This document shows, piece after piece, positions 43,346 through 50,913 of a stretch of DNA of 64,000 nt; positions within the stretch are counted from its first letter, which is position 1, and every line of letters begins with the position of its first letter. The stretch spans positions 434,001 through 498,000 of the forward strand of contig NC_014831.1 in NCBI RefSeq assembly GCF_000184705.1, in the 5' to 3' direction. The notes beneath the pieces were generated by a model that ran no database searches, was not told where the DNA came from, and worked only from the letters and a program-made list of their open reading frames with translations. This DNA comes from Thermaerobacter marianensis DSM 12885 (GTDB lineage: Bacteria; Bacillota; Sulfobacillia; Thermaerobacterales; Thermaerobacteraceae). The position numbers and the translations under genes are program-made.

Positions 43346-43990
43346 ATGAGCACCATCGAAGCGACGCAGCACCCGCTGGCCGCCGATCAGGAGGCGGTGC
43401 TGCGCTCGGAGTGGGGCGGCGGCCGCTCGCCCTTCGCCACGCCCCATGCCAAGCTGGGCATGTGGATCTTCCTGGCGTCGGACGTGCTGGTCTTCGCCAC
43501 CCTCCTGACGGCGTACGGCGTGGCACGGCTCAAGGCGGGGACCTGGCCGGACCGCACCCACATCTTCGAAGGGCTGTGGCTGGTCACGCTGATGACCTTC
43601 ATCCTGATCAGCAGCAGCTCGACCATGGCGGCGGCGGTCGGGGCGGCCCGGCGGGGCGATCAGAAGGCGGCGGTGCGGTTCCTGCTGCTGACCATTCTGG
43701 GTGGCCTGTTCTTCCTGGGCTCGCAGGCCTTCGAGTGGACCAGCCTGATCCGCGAAGGCGCGCGGCTGATGTCCAACCCGTGGGGCGTGCCGCAGTTCAG
43801 CGCCAGCTTCTTCGTGATCACCGGCTTTCACGGGTTCCACGTGCTGACCGGCCTGATCTACCTGGCGGTCATCACGCTCAACGCCATGCGGGGCCGGTAT
43901 TCGGGGCTGGGCGTCGAGGTGGCGGGTCTGTACTGGCACTTCGTCGACCTGGTGTGGGTGTTCATCTTCACGCTGTTCTACCTGATCTAG
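43346..43990 (+). CDS. ctaE: heme-copper oxidase subunit III, second copy
   Basis: A 214-residue, five-helix subunit III: KLGMWIFLASDVLVFATLL opens helix one, ITGFHGFHVLTGLIYL and LYWHFVDLVWVFIFTLFYLI close the protein. This is the more typical CtaE/CyoC form of the two. Subunit III supports turnover stability of subunit I. GGGGGGGTCGGC precedes the ATG. Position between ctaD and ctaF is the standard place for this subunit. Confidence 0.92.
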   Translation: MSTIEATQHPLAADQEAVLRSEWGGGRSPFATPHAKLGMWIFLASDVLVFATLLTAYGVARLKAGTWPDRTHIFEGLWLVTLMTFILISSSSTMAAAVGAARRGDQKAAVRFLLLTILGGLFFLGSQAFEWTSLIREGARLMSNPWGVPQFSASFFVITGFHGFHVLTGLIYLAVITLNAMRGRYSGLGVEVAGLYWHFVDLVWVFIFTLFYLI

Positions 43991-44118
43991 CCCTCATCTA
44001 GCCGTTGGAAGGGCCGGGAGGGCGGCTCAGCGCTCTGCCGGCCGCGCCGCGGGTCCGGGATGGGAACCGGGGTCCGCGGATGGGAACGCGGAACGGCGCG
44101 AGGAAGGAGGGGCGCGCG

Positions 44119-44421
44119 GTGAGCGGAACGGCCCACAGCGCCGTGGAACACGGGCACGAGCACGACCATGGGAACCGGTTGTACTTCCTGACCTGGTTGT
44201 GGCTTCTGCTCATCACCGTGCTGGAAGTGGGCGTGGTCCTGGTCCACATGCCGCGGGCGATCCTGGTGGCTGTCCTGCTGCTGATGACGGTGCTGAAGTC
44301 GGGGCTGATCGTGGCCAACTTCATGCACCTGCGGTTCGAGAAGCTCAACATGATCTACATCATCCTGACGCCGATGATCTTCGCCCTCATCATGTGGTAC
44401 GGGGTCGCGCTGGACTACTGA
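44119..44421 (+). CDS. ctaF: cytochrome c oxidase subunit IV (prokaryotic type)
   Basis: A 100-residue membrane protein with three helices (LYFLTWLWLLLITVLEVGVVL, AILVAVLLLMTVLKSGLIVANF, MIYIILTPMIFALIMWYGVAL) and the family motif KSGLIVANFMHLRFE. The N-terminus is His-rich (EHGHEHDHG). The GTG at 44119 follows GGAGGGG by six bases; the longer upstream frame is Arg/Gly-rich and unrelated. Confidence 0.9.
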   Translation: MSGTAHSAVEHGHEHDHGNRLYFLTWLWLLLITVLEVGVVLVHMPRAILVAVLLLMTVLKSGLIVANFMHLRFEKLNMIYIILTPMIFALIMWYGVALDY

Positions 44422-44554
44422 GCCCCTGCCGGGCGGGAGCGCCCGGAGGGCCAGGGGCACCGTGGGGCCAGGGCGAGGGTCGGATCGTGAGGGCGAGCCG
44501 CGGCACCGGGATGGGGGCCGCGGCTCGCACGCCCTTGAGAGGGGGTGGCGGGCG

Positions 44555-44788
44555 ATGAGCGTCATCCCGGGCTTGCCATGGTATCTTGCCAGCCACTGGA
44601 CCAGCGGGGGACAGGTGCCCAAGGCCTTCTTCCTGATCATGATCCTCGTGACCTACGGGCTGATTGCCCTGCTCGGCATCGGGGCGTACCGGCTTCTGCG
44701 CGGCGGGCCGGCCGGGACCGGTGGAGGGGACGAAGGACCGGGTGGGCGCGTGGGCGGCCGGGACGGATCCGCCGGGCGCAGCGGCTAA
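44555..44788 (+). CDS. small single-span membrane protein at the end of the oxidase operon
   Basis: A 77-residue protein with one clear transmembrane helix (AFFLIMILVTYGLIALLGIGAY, residues about 22-43) and a Gly-rich acidic tail. AGAGGGGGTGGCGGGCG precedes the ATG. No family recognised. Its place 133 bases after ctaF and before a terminator suggests an oxidase assembly or accessory role, by position only. Confidence 0.65.
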   Translation: MSVIPGLPWYLASHWTSGGQVPKAFFLIMILVTYGLIALLGIGAYRLLRGGPAGTGGGDEGPGGRVGGRDGSAGRSG

Positions 44789-44981
44789 GAGGCGAAGAAG
44801 GCCGGCGCCGGCGGGTCCGTTGGCGGACGCGGGGCGCCCGCATTCCCCACCGGCCGACGGGCCGGCGGGGTGCCGGCGCGGTCCGGCGCGGGGAAGGCGG
44901 GGAAGGGCGTTGGGGTGAGGGCAGCGTGCAGGTGCGGCAGGGCGTGCCGCCGGCCGGGCCGCCGGGGCCGGGGCGCAACGG

Positions 44982-45013
44982 AGAGGGGAGCCGGTGACGA
45001 CCGGCTCCCCTCT
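44982..45013. terminator. stem-loop ending the oxidase cluster
   Basis: AGAGGGGAGCCGG (44982-44994) pairs perfectly with CCGGCTCCCCTCT (45001-45013) over TGACGA. TTGCTG follows on the plus strand. Lies between the oxidase operon and the convergent CAP-domain gene and may serve both. Confidence 0.75.
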
Positions 45014-45073
45014 TGCTGAGGCGCCGCTGGGGCGGGCCCGGTTTCGTGGGGGGCCGGAGAGCGGGCCCAACGG

Positions 45074-45985
45074 TCAACGGTACCGGGCGCCCAGGAACAG
45101 TTGCACCACCAGCACGCCGTAGCGGACGGGGACCACGGCCACGCCGATGCGGTCGTGGTCGGGGTGGAGGATGTTCGCGCGGTGGCCCTGGCTCGCCATC
45201 AACATCCGGTGGGCGGCGTTCACGTCGCGGGCCATGGCCAGGTTCTCTGCCCCCATCACGCGGGCGCGGATGCCTGCCGCGATCTCCATGGCGTAGGGGG
45301 AACCGTAGGTGGGCGAGACGTGGGAGAAGGACCCCTGCTGCTGGATGTCCCGCGCCTTGAGCCGCGCCAGGCGCGTCAGGTCCGGGTCGACCGCCAGTTC
45401 GGGCAGGCCCCGGTTCCGCCGTTCCAGGTTGACCAGCTCGACCAGCCGCCTCTCCTCGGCGGTCAGGCTGGCGGCGGCATCGCGCGGGCTCGGTGCCGGC
45501 TCAAGCCTTGGAGCCTCCGTCGGCTGGCTCGGGGGCGCCGAAGGCCGTGGGGTGGATGGCGTGGGAACCCCTCGGCCGCCGTGGGGACCGCCGGTGGAGG
45601 AACCGGCGGGGGTGCCGGCCCCCGTTCCATCGGGCGTCGCGGCCGGATCCGCGGCGGTGCCCCGGCGTAGCTGGGCCCTCTGCAACTTCCACTGGTAATA
45701 CCATCCGAAGACCCCGGGTCCACGGCCGGTGAACTCGGGGGTCACGCCGCCGCCCGTTCCCTCCCCGGCCGGGAAGCCGGCGGTACCCCCTGCTTGAAGG
45801 CCCAGGGCACCGGTGCGGCCGGCCGCGGCCGGCGACGCCGCCGGACTCCCGGCCGGCCGCAGCACAGGGTCACCAGGATACGGATTGCGCCAGGCGGCCA
45901 TGGCCGGTGCAGCGGGCACGGCCATGGCCAGGGCGGCCAGGATCGCAGCGCCGGCGATCCGCCGCCTGATTCGCGGGGAAACCAC
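45074..45985 (-). CDS. secreted CAP/SCP-domain protein (YkwD-like)
   Basis: A 303-residue exported protein. Residues 1-30 are a signal peptide (RIRRRIAGAAILAALAMAVP, cleavage near APAMA-A). A Pro/Ala/Gly-rich linker spans about 35-170, and the CAP domain covers about 175-303: LVNLERRNRGLPELAVDPDL, ARDIQQQGSFSHVSP, AENLAMA and MASQGHRANILHPDHDRIGVAVV. CAP proteins of this type are common in spore-formers; the biochemical role is unclear. The GTG at 45985 follows GGGGAGGG. Confidence 0.9.
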   Translation of the reverse strand: MVSPRIRRRIAGAAILAALAMAVPAAPAMAAWRNPYPGDPVLRPAGSPAASPAAAGRTGALGLQAGGTAGFPAGEGTGGGVTPEFTGRGPGVFGWYYQWKLQRAQLRRGTAADPAATPDGTGAGTPAGSSTGGPHGGRGVPTPSTPRPSAPPSQPTEAPRLEPAPSPRDAAASLTAEERRLVELVNLERRNRGLPELAVDPDLTRLARLKARDIQQQGSFSHVSPTYGSPYAMEIAAGIRARVMGAENLAMARDVNAAHRMLMASQGHRANILHPDHDRIGVAVVPVRYGVLVVQLFLGARYR

Positions 45986-46082
45986 CCTCGCATCCCTCCC
46001 CGGATGGTTGGAGCGTGGTGTGGGTATTGTCCGGGACGGGCCTGTCCGACGGCAACGGACGCAAGGGAGTGGGACATGGTGT

Positions 46083-46160
46083 CGCGCGGGCTCCGTTCGG
46101 CCATTTGAGGCAATTTCGTCGTTTTGGATACACTTTGTGGGACATACCAACTTCCGGACA
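46083..46160. promoter_or_regulatory. AT-rich island upstream of the CAP-domain gene
   Basis: About 75 bases of much lower GC than the surroundings, including ATTTGAGGCAATTTCG and TTTTGGATACACTTTG. On the minus strand GTGTATCC could be a -10 region for the CAP gene. On the plus strand TTGAGG and ATACAC are 17 bases apart. It probably holds a promoter, but the direction is not certain. Confidence 0.4.
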
Positions 46161-46260
46161 TTGGCCTGCGCCTCCGTAGGGGACGCGGACCGGTCCCGCC
46201 TCGACCCCGTTGCCGTTGTCGCCGGCAGGGGGGCGGGTTCTTGTCGCCGGCGGGGGTGGA

Positions 46261-47910
46261 TCAAGACCCGTCGGGCCGGGGGACCGTGCGCCAGCGGGGC
46301 GGTCGCCGGGGCGACGCCGGCGCGGGCGGTGTGCCACGGGGGGACCGGGGTGCCGGGGGGCGGACCGGACCCGTCGGAGGGGGGCCGGCGAGGGGGCGGG
46401 CCGCCGGGCCGTCCGCCTGGGTGGCCGCCGTGGGGGCAGCCGGCCTTCCTCCGGGGTCGTTGGATCCCAGGGAGGACGGGCGTTCCAGGGAGTCCGGGCG
46501 TTCCCGGCGACGCGCGGGCGACGTCTCGGGTGCGGGAAGCAAGCCTGCCGGCTGCCCCGCCGTCAGGGGGCCACCGGCCGTCGGGCCCGCCGGGAGCGGC
46601 GTGTCCGGGGACGGGTGGAGGAGCGACGGGGCGAGGCCGGGAGCGGCAGGCCAGCCGCCGGCGCCGTGGACGCGCAACGCTTCCATCCAGGTGTGGGGCA
46701 CCGGCCAGGGTTGGGGGACCCCGTGGGGACCGGTACGCAAGGGCATCCGGCAGGGGATCACGGGTTCCTCCCAGGCCACGGCGACCCGTGCCCAACCCAG
46801 CCAGCGGATCGGGGCCGCCACGCGGCCCAGACGCCGGCAGGCGCCGTCTGCAGCCAAGAGCCAGCCTTCGACCGCGCCGTCGACGCCGGCTCCGCCGGTG
46901 GCGCGCAGCAGCAGGACCAGGTCGGCTCCACCCGACGCCCACCACCCCACGACCGCCACCGGGCCGGCCACCGCAGAGGCCGCGACCTCCGCCTGCCCCC
47001 CCGACGCGCCGTCCCCGCCGGTCCACCGTACCGGCATGAAGCGCGGCATCCCCGCGGGCGGAAAGTCGCCACGTACCAGGTCGGACCAGGCGACCCCGGC
47101 AACGGACGGGTGCGCGGGTGCGGCCCCCCCATCATCGGCTCCCCCAACGCCGGGACCCAGCCCTCGCGGGTTCCAGGAGGCGAGGGCACGGGCGCCTCCA
47201 CCGGGCAGGGGACTGAGCTGCGGTGGCTCGCCGTGGCAGGCCGCGGTGCCCAGTGACCCGGATCCCTCACGGGCCCACCCCGAGCGGGCGACGCGCCGCC
47301 AGAGGGCCCAGTGGCAGGCGCCACCGGCGTCCCGCCACAACAGCACAAGCCGTGGCCCGCCCTGGCGCTCGTCTTCCCAAACGGCCGCCTCCAGCAGTTC
47401 GACGGCGCCGGGCAACGACCCCGCCGGTTCGTCCCGCCAGCGACGGCGAAAAGACAGCACCCGCAGCTCAGGTGCCGCCGCATTCGGCCCTGGCCCGGCC
47501 AGGTAGGGCAGGTAGACGGCTCCGGTGCCGGCCGCGAAGGCGGCGGCGACCGACAGGGGGTTCATCCCGTGCAGGGGGCGGGTGAACCACCAACTGCCCC
47601 CTCGGCCGCCCGGCCCCTGCGGGGCCGCCGGGTCCCGAGGCACGTAGATCCATATGCGCAGGTCCCCGGGCGAATGGGCCACGAGCCACGGTCGCCGCTG
47701 GTTCCCAGGCGCTGCTCCGGACCCCTTGGCCGGCGGGGGGCCCCACCCGGCCCACAGGGCGCGGACCCGGCCCGGGTCGGGCGGTGGCGGCAGCGAGCCC
47801 TGCACCGTGACGGTTCCGTCACCCGCCCGGCTGCAGAGGAGCCAGACGTCTTCTGCCGGCTCACCGAGCAGCAGCGTGGCCTGCTCCGCGGCCCGGGCGA
47901 GCCCGACCAC
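46261..47910 (-). CDS. large protein of unknown function, Trp-rich
   Basis: A 549-residue protein with no family I can name. Residues about 1-420 look globular, with repeated short hydrophobic strands next to Trp (VWLLCSRAGDG, LRIWIYVPRD, LVLLWRDAGGACHWALWRR, VAVVGWWASGGADLVLLLRA), a pattern that would suit a beta-propeller, though no repeat motif is firm. The last 120 residues are Pro/Arg-rich. No signal peptide. The GTG at 47910 follows GAGGAGGTGG. Confidence 0.6.
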   Translation of the reverse strand: MVGLARAAEQATLLLGEPAEDVWLLCSRAGDGTVTVQGSLPPPPDPGRVRALWAGWGPPPAKGSGAAPGNQRRPWLVAHSPGDLRIWIYVPRDPAAPQGPGGRGGSWWFTRPLHGMNPLSVAAAFAAGTGAVYLPYLAGPGPNAAAPELRVLSFRRRWRDEPAGSLPGAVELLEAAVWEDERQGGPRLVLLWRDAGGACHWALWRRVARSGWAREGSGSLGTAACHGEPPQLSPLPGGGARALASWNPRGLGPGVGGADDGGAAPAHPSVAGVAWSDLVRGDFPPAGMPRFMPVRWTGGDGASGGQAEVAASAVAGPVAVVGWWASGGADLVLLLRATGGAGVDGAVEGWLLAADGACRRLGRVAAPIRWLGWARVAVAWEEPVIPCRMPLRTGPHGVPQPWPVPHTWMEALRVHGAGGWPAAPGLAPSLLHPSPDTPLPAGPTAGGPLTAGQPAGLLPAPETSPARRRERPDSLERPSSLGSNDPGGRPAAPTAATQADGPAARPLAGPPPTGPVRPPAPRSPRGTPPAPASPRRPPRWRTVPRPDGS

Positions 47911-48218
47911 GGTCCCACCTCCTCTCGCCTCCAACCCTAGTCGGCGCCTGGGCCGGGTATGCCGGCGGACGCCTGCCGGCGGGAGCGGCGGGCGAGGCAC
48001 CGGGGACCTTCTCGGGCCGCGGGGCGTCCGGGACCGTTCGTCCCACGGTGGAGGGGTGGGTGCCCAATCTGGAACCGCGACGTGACACCTCTCCGACGGC
48101 ACTCATATAGCCTGTAGCGGAAGAGATGCCCGTGTCGGGTGGGTACCCGGTGCCGGCGGGATCCACGCCGGCGGGCGCGACGCCCAGCCACCAGCTTTCG
48201 ACGAGGGAGGAACGGGCG
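47911..48218. other. 308-base divergent region
   Basis: Between the minus-strand unknown gene and the plus-strand Cys-rich gene. It contains the candidate sporulation promoter at 48085-48112. The rest is GC-rich sequence in which no further element is recognisable. Confidence 0.5.
48085..48112 (+). promoter_or_regulatory. candidate mother-cell (sigma-K/E-like) promoter of the Cys-rich gene
   Basis: AC at 48085, 17 bases, then CATATAGCC at 48104-48112, resembling the sigma-K pattern (AC, 16-17 bases, CATAnnnTA) except for the last two bases. Start near 48120, about 100 bases before the ATG. Confidence 0.4.
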
Positions 48219-48857
48219 ATGCAAGACGTGGTGCAAGACGGGCAGGATCAGGTCGTCCCGGGTCCGTGTGATCCAACGTATGGGTGTCCGGATCCGACGG
48301 AGATCGTCTGCATCGAGACGTTGAAGGTCTACGACTTCTGCTTTCAGGTCGAGCGGCGCGAGAACGTGTGCTTCAACCTGCCCCACGCCTGTGCGGGCGC
48401 CAGGCCCACCGACCAGGTGGTGTGCAACGTCATCGGCGTGGAGTGCCGCGAGCTCTCGCGGAGCGCCGATCCGGAGAACCCGGGTTTTGCCGACGTGACG
48501 TTGCTGGTCACGGTGACGCTGGAGTTCAAGATCGTGCGGAACGACACCCTGGTGTGCCGGTTCGAGGATTCCTTCAGCTTCCTGAAGACGGTGTTGCTGT
48601 GCGCGCCCGAGGGCACCGAGGTGCAGTGCGAGTCGACGGGGTCGCGGTGCGGGCCTTGTGTGGTGGTCAACGGACGGGTGTGCTGCCACGTCGACGTGTG
48701 CCTGCTGATCCAGTCGAAGGCGTGGGTGAAGCTGCTGGTCCCCTCCTACGGCTTCTGCGTGCCGGCACCCTGCGTGGCGATTCCCAAGCCGCCGCTGGTT
48801 TGCCCTCCCGACAACCTGTTTCCCCCGCAGTGCACGCCGCTGGTCGACAGGGCCTGA
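48219..48857 (+). CDS. cysteine-rich protein, putative spore surface component
   Basis: A 212-residue protein with 20 cysteines spread over its length, including CGPC and a CC pair (RVCCHVDVC). The opening CIETLKVYDFCFQ resembles Cys-rich proteins seen in spore-forming Firmicutes, but I cannot name a family. A central beta-rich stretch (FADVTLLVTVTLEFKIV) suggests a folded core. No signal peptide or membrane segment. GAGGGAGGAACGGGCG precedes the ATG. Promoter type and Cys content fit a crosslinked coat or exosporium protein; this is inference. Confidence 0.72.
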   Translation: MQDVVQDGQDQVVPGPCDPTYGCPDPTEIVCIETLKVYDFCFQVERRENVCFNLPHACAGARPTDQVVCNVIGVECRELSRSADPENPGFADVTLLVTVTLEFKIVRNDTLVCRFEDSFSFLKTVLLCAPEGTEVQCESTGSRCGPCVVVNGRVCCHVDVCLLIQSKAWVKLLVPSYGFCVPAPCVAIPKPPLVCPPDNLFPPQCTPLVDRA

Positions 48858-48873
48858 GCGGCGAGGCCGCAGC

Positions 48874-48907
48874 GCCAGGGGGCCGCACGGGGGTGCGGCC
48901 CCCTGGC
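48874..48907 (+). terminator. stem-loop after the Cys-rich gene
   Basis: GCCAGGGGGCCGCAC (48874-48888) is exactly complementary to 48893-48907 over a four-G loop, 16 bases past the stop. No T-run. It may also serve the convergent glycosyltransferase gene. Confidence 0.65.
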
Positions 48908-48959
48908 CGTGACGGGCGGGCGGTCGGCCGCCGGGCCGGGTCCGCCCATGCCCGTTCAA

Positions 48960-49997
48960 TCAGCGTGCGCCTGCCCGCCTGCGGTGGGAGGCGATGGCCG
49001 CCGCGTACACGTCCAGGGTGGCCGCGACCATGGCGTCCAGGTCGAAGTGGCGCTCGGCGTACTCGCGCCCGAACGCCATGAGCTCGCCCAACCACTGGCG
49101 GTCCTGGTACAGCCGCATCAGGTCTGCGTACAGGGCCGCAGGGGACGGCGGGCCTTGATGCCGGCCCAGCCCGCTGAAATCGGGGAAATCCATGGACGCG
49201 ACCAACTCCGGTGTGACCACCCCGTGGTACTCCCTGCCCAGGATCAGGCAGGCCGCCCCGGCCGCCATGGCCTCGCGGATCGCGCAGCCCGTGCCCACGA
49301 CCACGTGGGCCCGGCCCATCCACCGGTGGACGTCGGTCACCCACCCCAGATGCTCGGCGCGGCGGCTGGGAAGGCGCACGTTGGCGGCGACCCAGAACCG
49401 GGTGTCGCCGGGCAGGCGGTCCACGGCCGCACAGAGGGCCAGGACGCCCGCCCGCTTCCAGCGATCGACACGGCCGGCGTAGAGGATGGTGAATTGCGGT
49501 TCGCGAACACCGGGCCGGAAGCGCTCGAGATCCGCCCCGTTGCCGATGACCACGATCTTGTCGCGGTAGGGAGCCAGGTTGCCGGCGATGCGCGGTCCCA
49601 CGCAGATCAGCCGCGCCGCCGCGGACAGGGCCGGCCGGTACGCCAGCTGGTTCAGGGAGAGGCCGTGACAGGTGATGACCAGCGGCACGTCCAGCCGCGC
49701 CGCCAGGCGGCGCCCGTGCTCGAAGGACCAGGACGACTGGACGTGGACGACGTCGTAGCGCCCGGCAGGTGGCTCCATCCGGTCCACCCCGGCCGGCTGC
49801 CGGGGGATCGCCATCACCCGCACCCCGGCCGCGTGGAGCAGCCGCAGGTAGTCACGACGGCGCGGCGCCCCCGGCCCGGCGTGGGTGAGCAGGAGGTCCA
49901 CGCCGAGTCCCCGGCGGCGCAGTCCCCGCGCCAGATGGATGACGTGGGCCGTCTGTCCGGAAGCGAAGAAGGTCGCGGTCAGCATCAAGATGTGCAC
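48960..49997 (-). CDS. GT4-like glycosyltransferase
   Basis: A 345-residue GT-B fold protein. The N-terminal half has TATFFASGQTAHVIHLARGLRRRG, the VHVQSSWSFEHGRRLA segment and ITCHGLS. The C-terminal half has VIGNGADLERFRPG, ILYAGRVDRWKRAGVL and a GTGCAIREAMAAGAACLILG donor-site block with the expected Glu. It likely transfers a sugar from a nucleotide donor to a cell-surface acceptor. The GTG at 49997 follows GGGAGGGAGCGCCG. Confidence 0.87.
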   Translation of the reverse strand: MHILMLTATFFASGQTAHVIHLARGLRRRGLGVDLLLTHAGPGAPRRRDYLRLLHAAGVRVMAIPRQPAGVDRMEPPAGRYDVVHVQSSWSFEHGRRLAARLDVPLVITCHGLSLNQLAYRPALSAAARLICVGPRIAGNLAPYRDKIVVIGNGADLERFRPGVREPQFTILYAGRVDRWKRAGVLALCAAVDRLPGDTRFWVAANVRLPSRRAEHLGWVTDVHRWMGRAHVVVGTGCAIREAMAAGAACLILGREYHGVVTPELVASMDFPDFSGLGRHQGPPSPAALYADLMRLYQDRQWLGELMAFGREYAERHFDLDAMVAATLDVYAAAIASHRRRAGAR

Positions 49998-50208
49998 CGG
50001 CGCTCCCTCCCGGGTTCAGTAGAGGGTATGCGGCGGGACGCCCGCAGGGCACGTGGCGGCGGCGCAGGGCGGGCTGCCCGTCCAGCATCGCCGGCCCGGT
50101 GGACCCCCACGCCGTCGACGGGGTGAGCGGGGGATCCGGCCAGGGCCGGTGTTCCCGGTGGTGGGGTGGGCGGAGGAGGCGCCGCGGACGCAGGGACCGG
50201 CCGGGCAG

Positions 50209-50238
50209 GGAACTTCCGGCGGTCCGGGAGCGTCATTA
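50209..50238 (+). promoter_or_regulatory. ECF-type promoter, probably autoregulatory
   Basis: GGAACTT (50209-50215), 15 bases, CGTCATTA (50231-50238) match the classical ECF pattern (GGAAC -35, CGTC -10), 25 bases before the ECF sigma gene. This is the layout of a self-activating sigma factor. Confidence 0.65.
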
Positions 50239-50262
50239 GGACCGACGGGGAGGAGGAGGCGG

Positions 50263-50913
50263 ATGCCGGACCGCCACGACGGGCGGCAACGGACCGGCGG
50301 CGCGGACCCCTCGGGTGTCGCCGCGTGGAGCGACGAGGCGCTGGTGCAGCGTGCCCGGGAGGGCGACCTCGATGCCTTCACCGCCCTGGTCGAGCGCTAC
50401 CAGGTGGCGGTGTACAACCTTTGCCTGCGCCTGACGAACCAGCCCGCCGATGCGGCCGACGCGGCCCAGGAGGTCTTCCTGCGGGTGTACACCAACCTCC
50501 GCCGGTTCCAGGGCCGGGGCCCGTTCCGGTCCTGGGTCTACCGGATCGCCGTCAACACGTGTCGCGACGAGCTCCGCCGCCGGCGCCGGCGGCCGGTCCC
50601 CGCCCTGGCTCCTCCCGGACCGGATGCCCACCCCCTGCCCGCCGGGGACGACGGCGACCCCGCCCGGGCCGTGGTGGGCCGGGAGGTCCAGGCTGCGATC
50701 CAGGACGCCCTGGGCCGGTTGCCGGAGGTCTTCCGGACCGTCGTGGTGCTGCGGGACGTGGAAGGACTGTCGTACGAAGAGGTGGCCGCCGTCCTCGGCG
50801 TGTCCATCGGGACCGTGAAGTCGCGGGTCCACCGCGGGCGTGTGATGCTGCGGGACTGGCTGGCCGCGGCGGGCTGGCTGGCCGGCCGCGGGAAGGGGGG
50901 TGACGGGCCGTGA
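50263..50913 (+). CDS. ECF RNA polymerase sigma factor
   Basis: A 216-residue sigma-70 family ECF factor. Region 2 spans about residues 22-95 (ALVQRAREGDLDAFTALVERY, DAADAAQEVFLRVYTNLRRF, FRSWVYRIAVNTCRDELRRRRRR). An Ala/Pro linker precedes region 4 near 140-195 (LGRLPEVFRTVVVLRDVEGLSYEEVAAVLGVSIGTVKSRVHRGR). The ATG at 50263 has GGAGGAGGAGGCGG upstream. It overlaps the downstream zinc-finger gene by four bases (GTGA), as is usual for a sigma/anti-sigma pair. Confidence 0.94.
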   Translation: MPDRHDGRQRTGGADPSGVAAWSDEALVQRAREGDLDAFTALVERYQVAVYNLCLRLTNQPADAADAAQEVFLRVYTNLRRFQGRGPFRSWVYRIAVNTCRDELRRRRRRPVPALAPPGPDAHPLPAGDDGDPARAVVGREVQAAIQDALGRLPEVFRTVVVLRDVEGLSYEEVAAVLGVSIGTVKSRVHRGRVMLRDWLAAAGWLAGRGKGGDGP

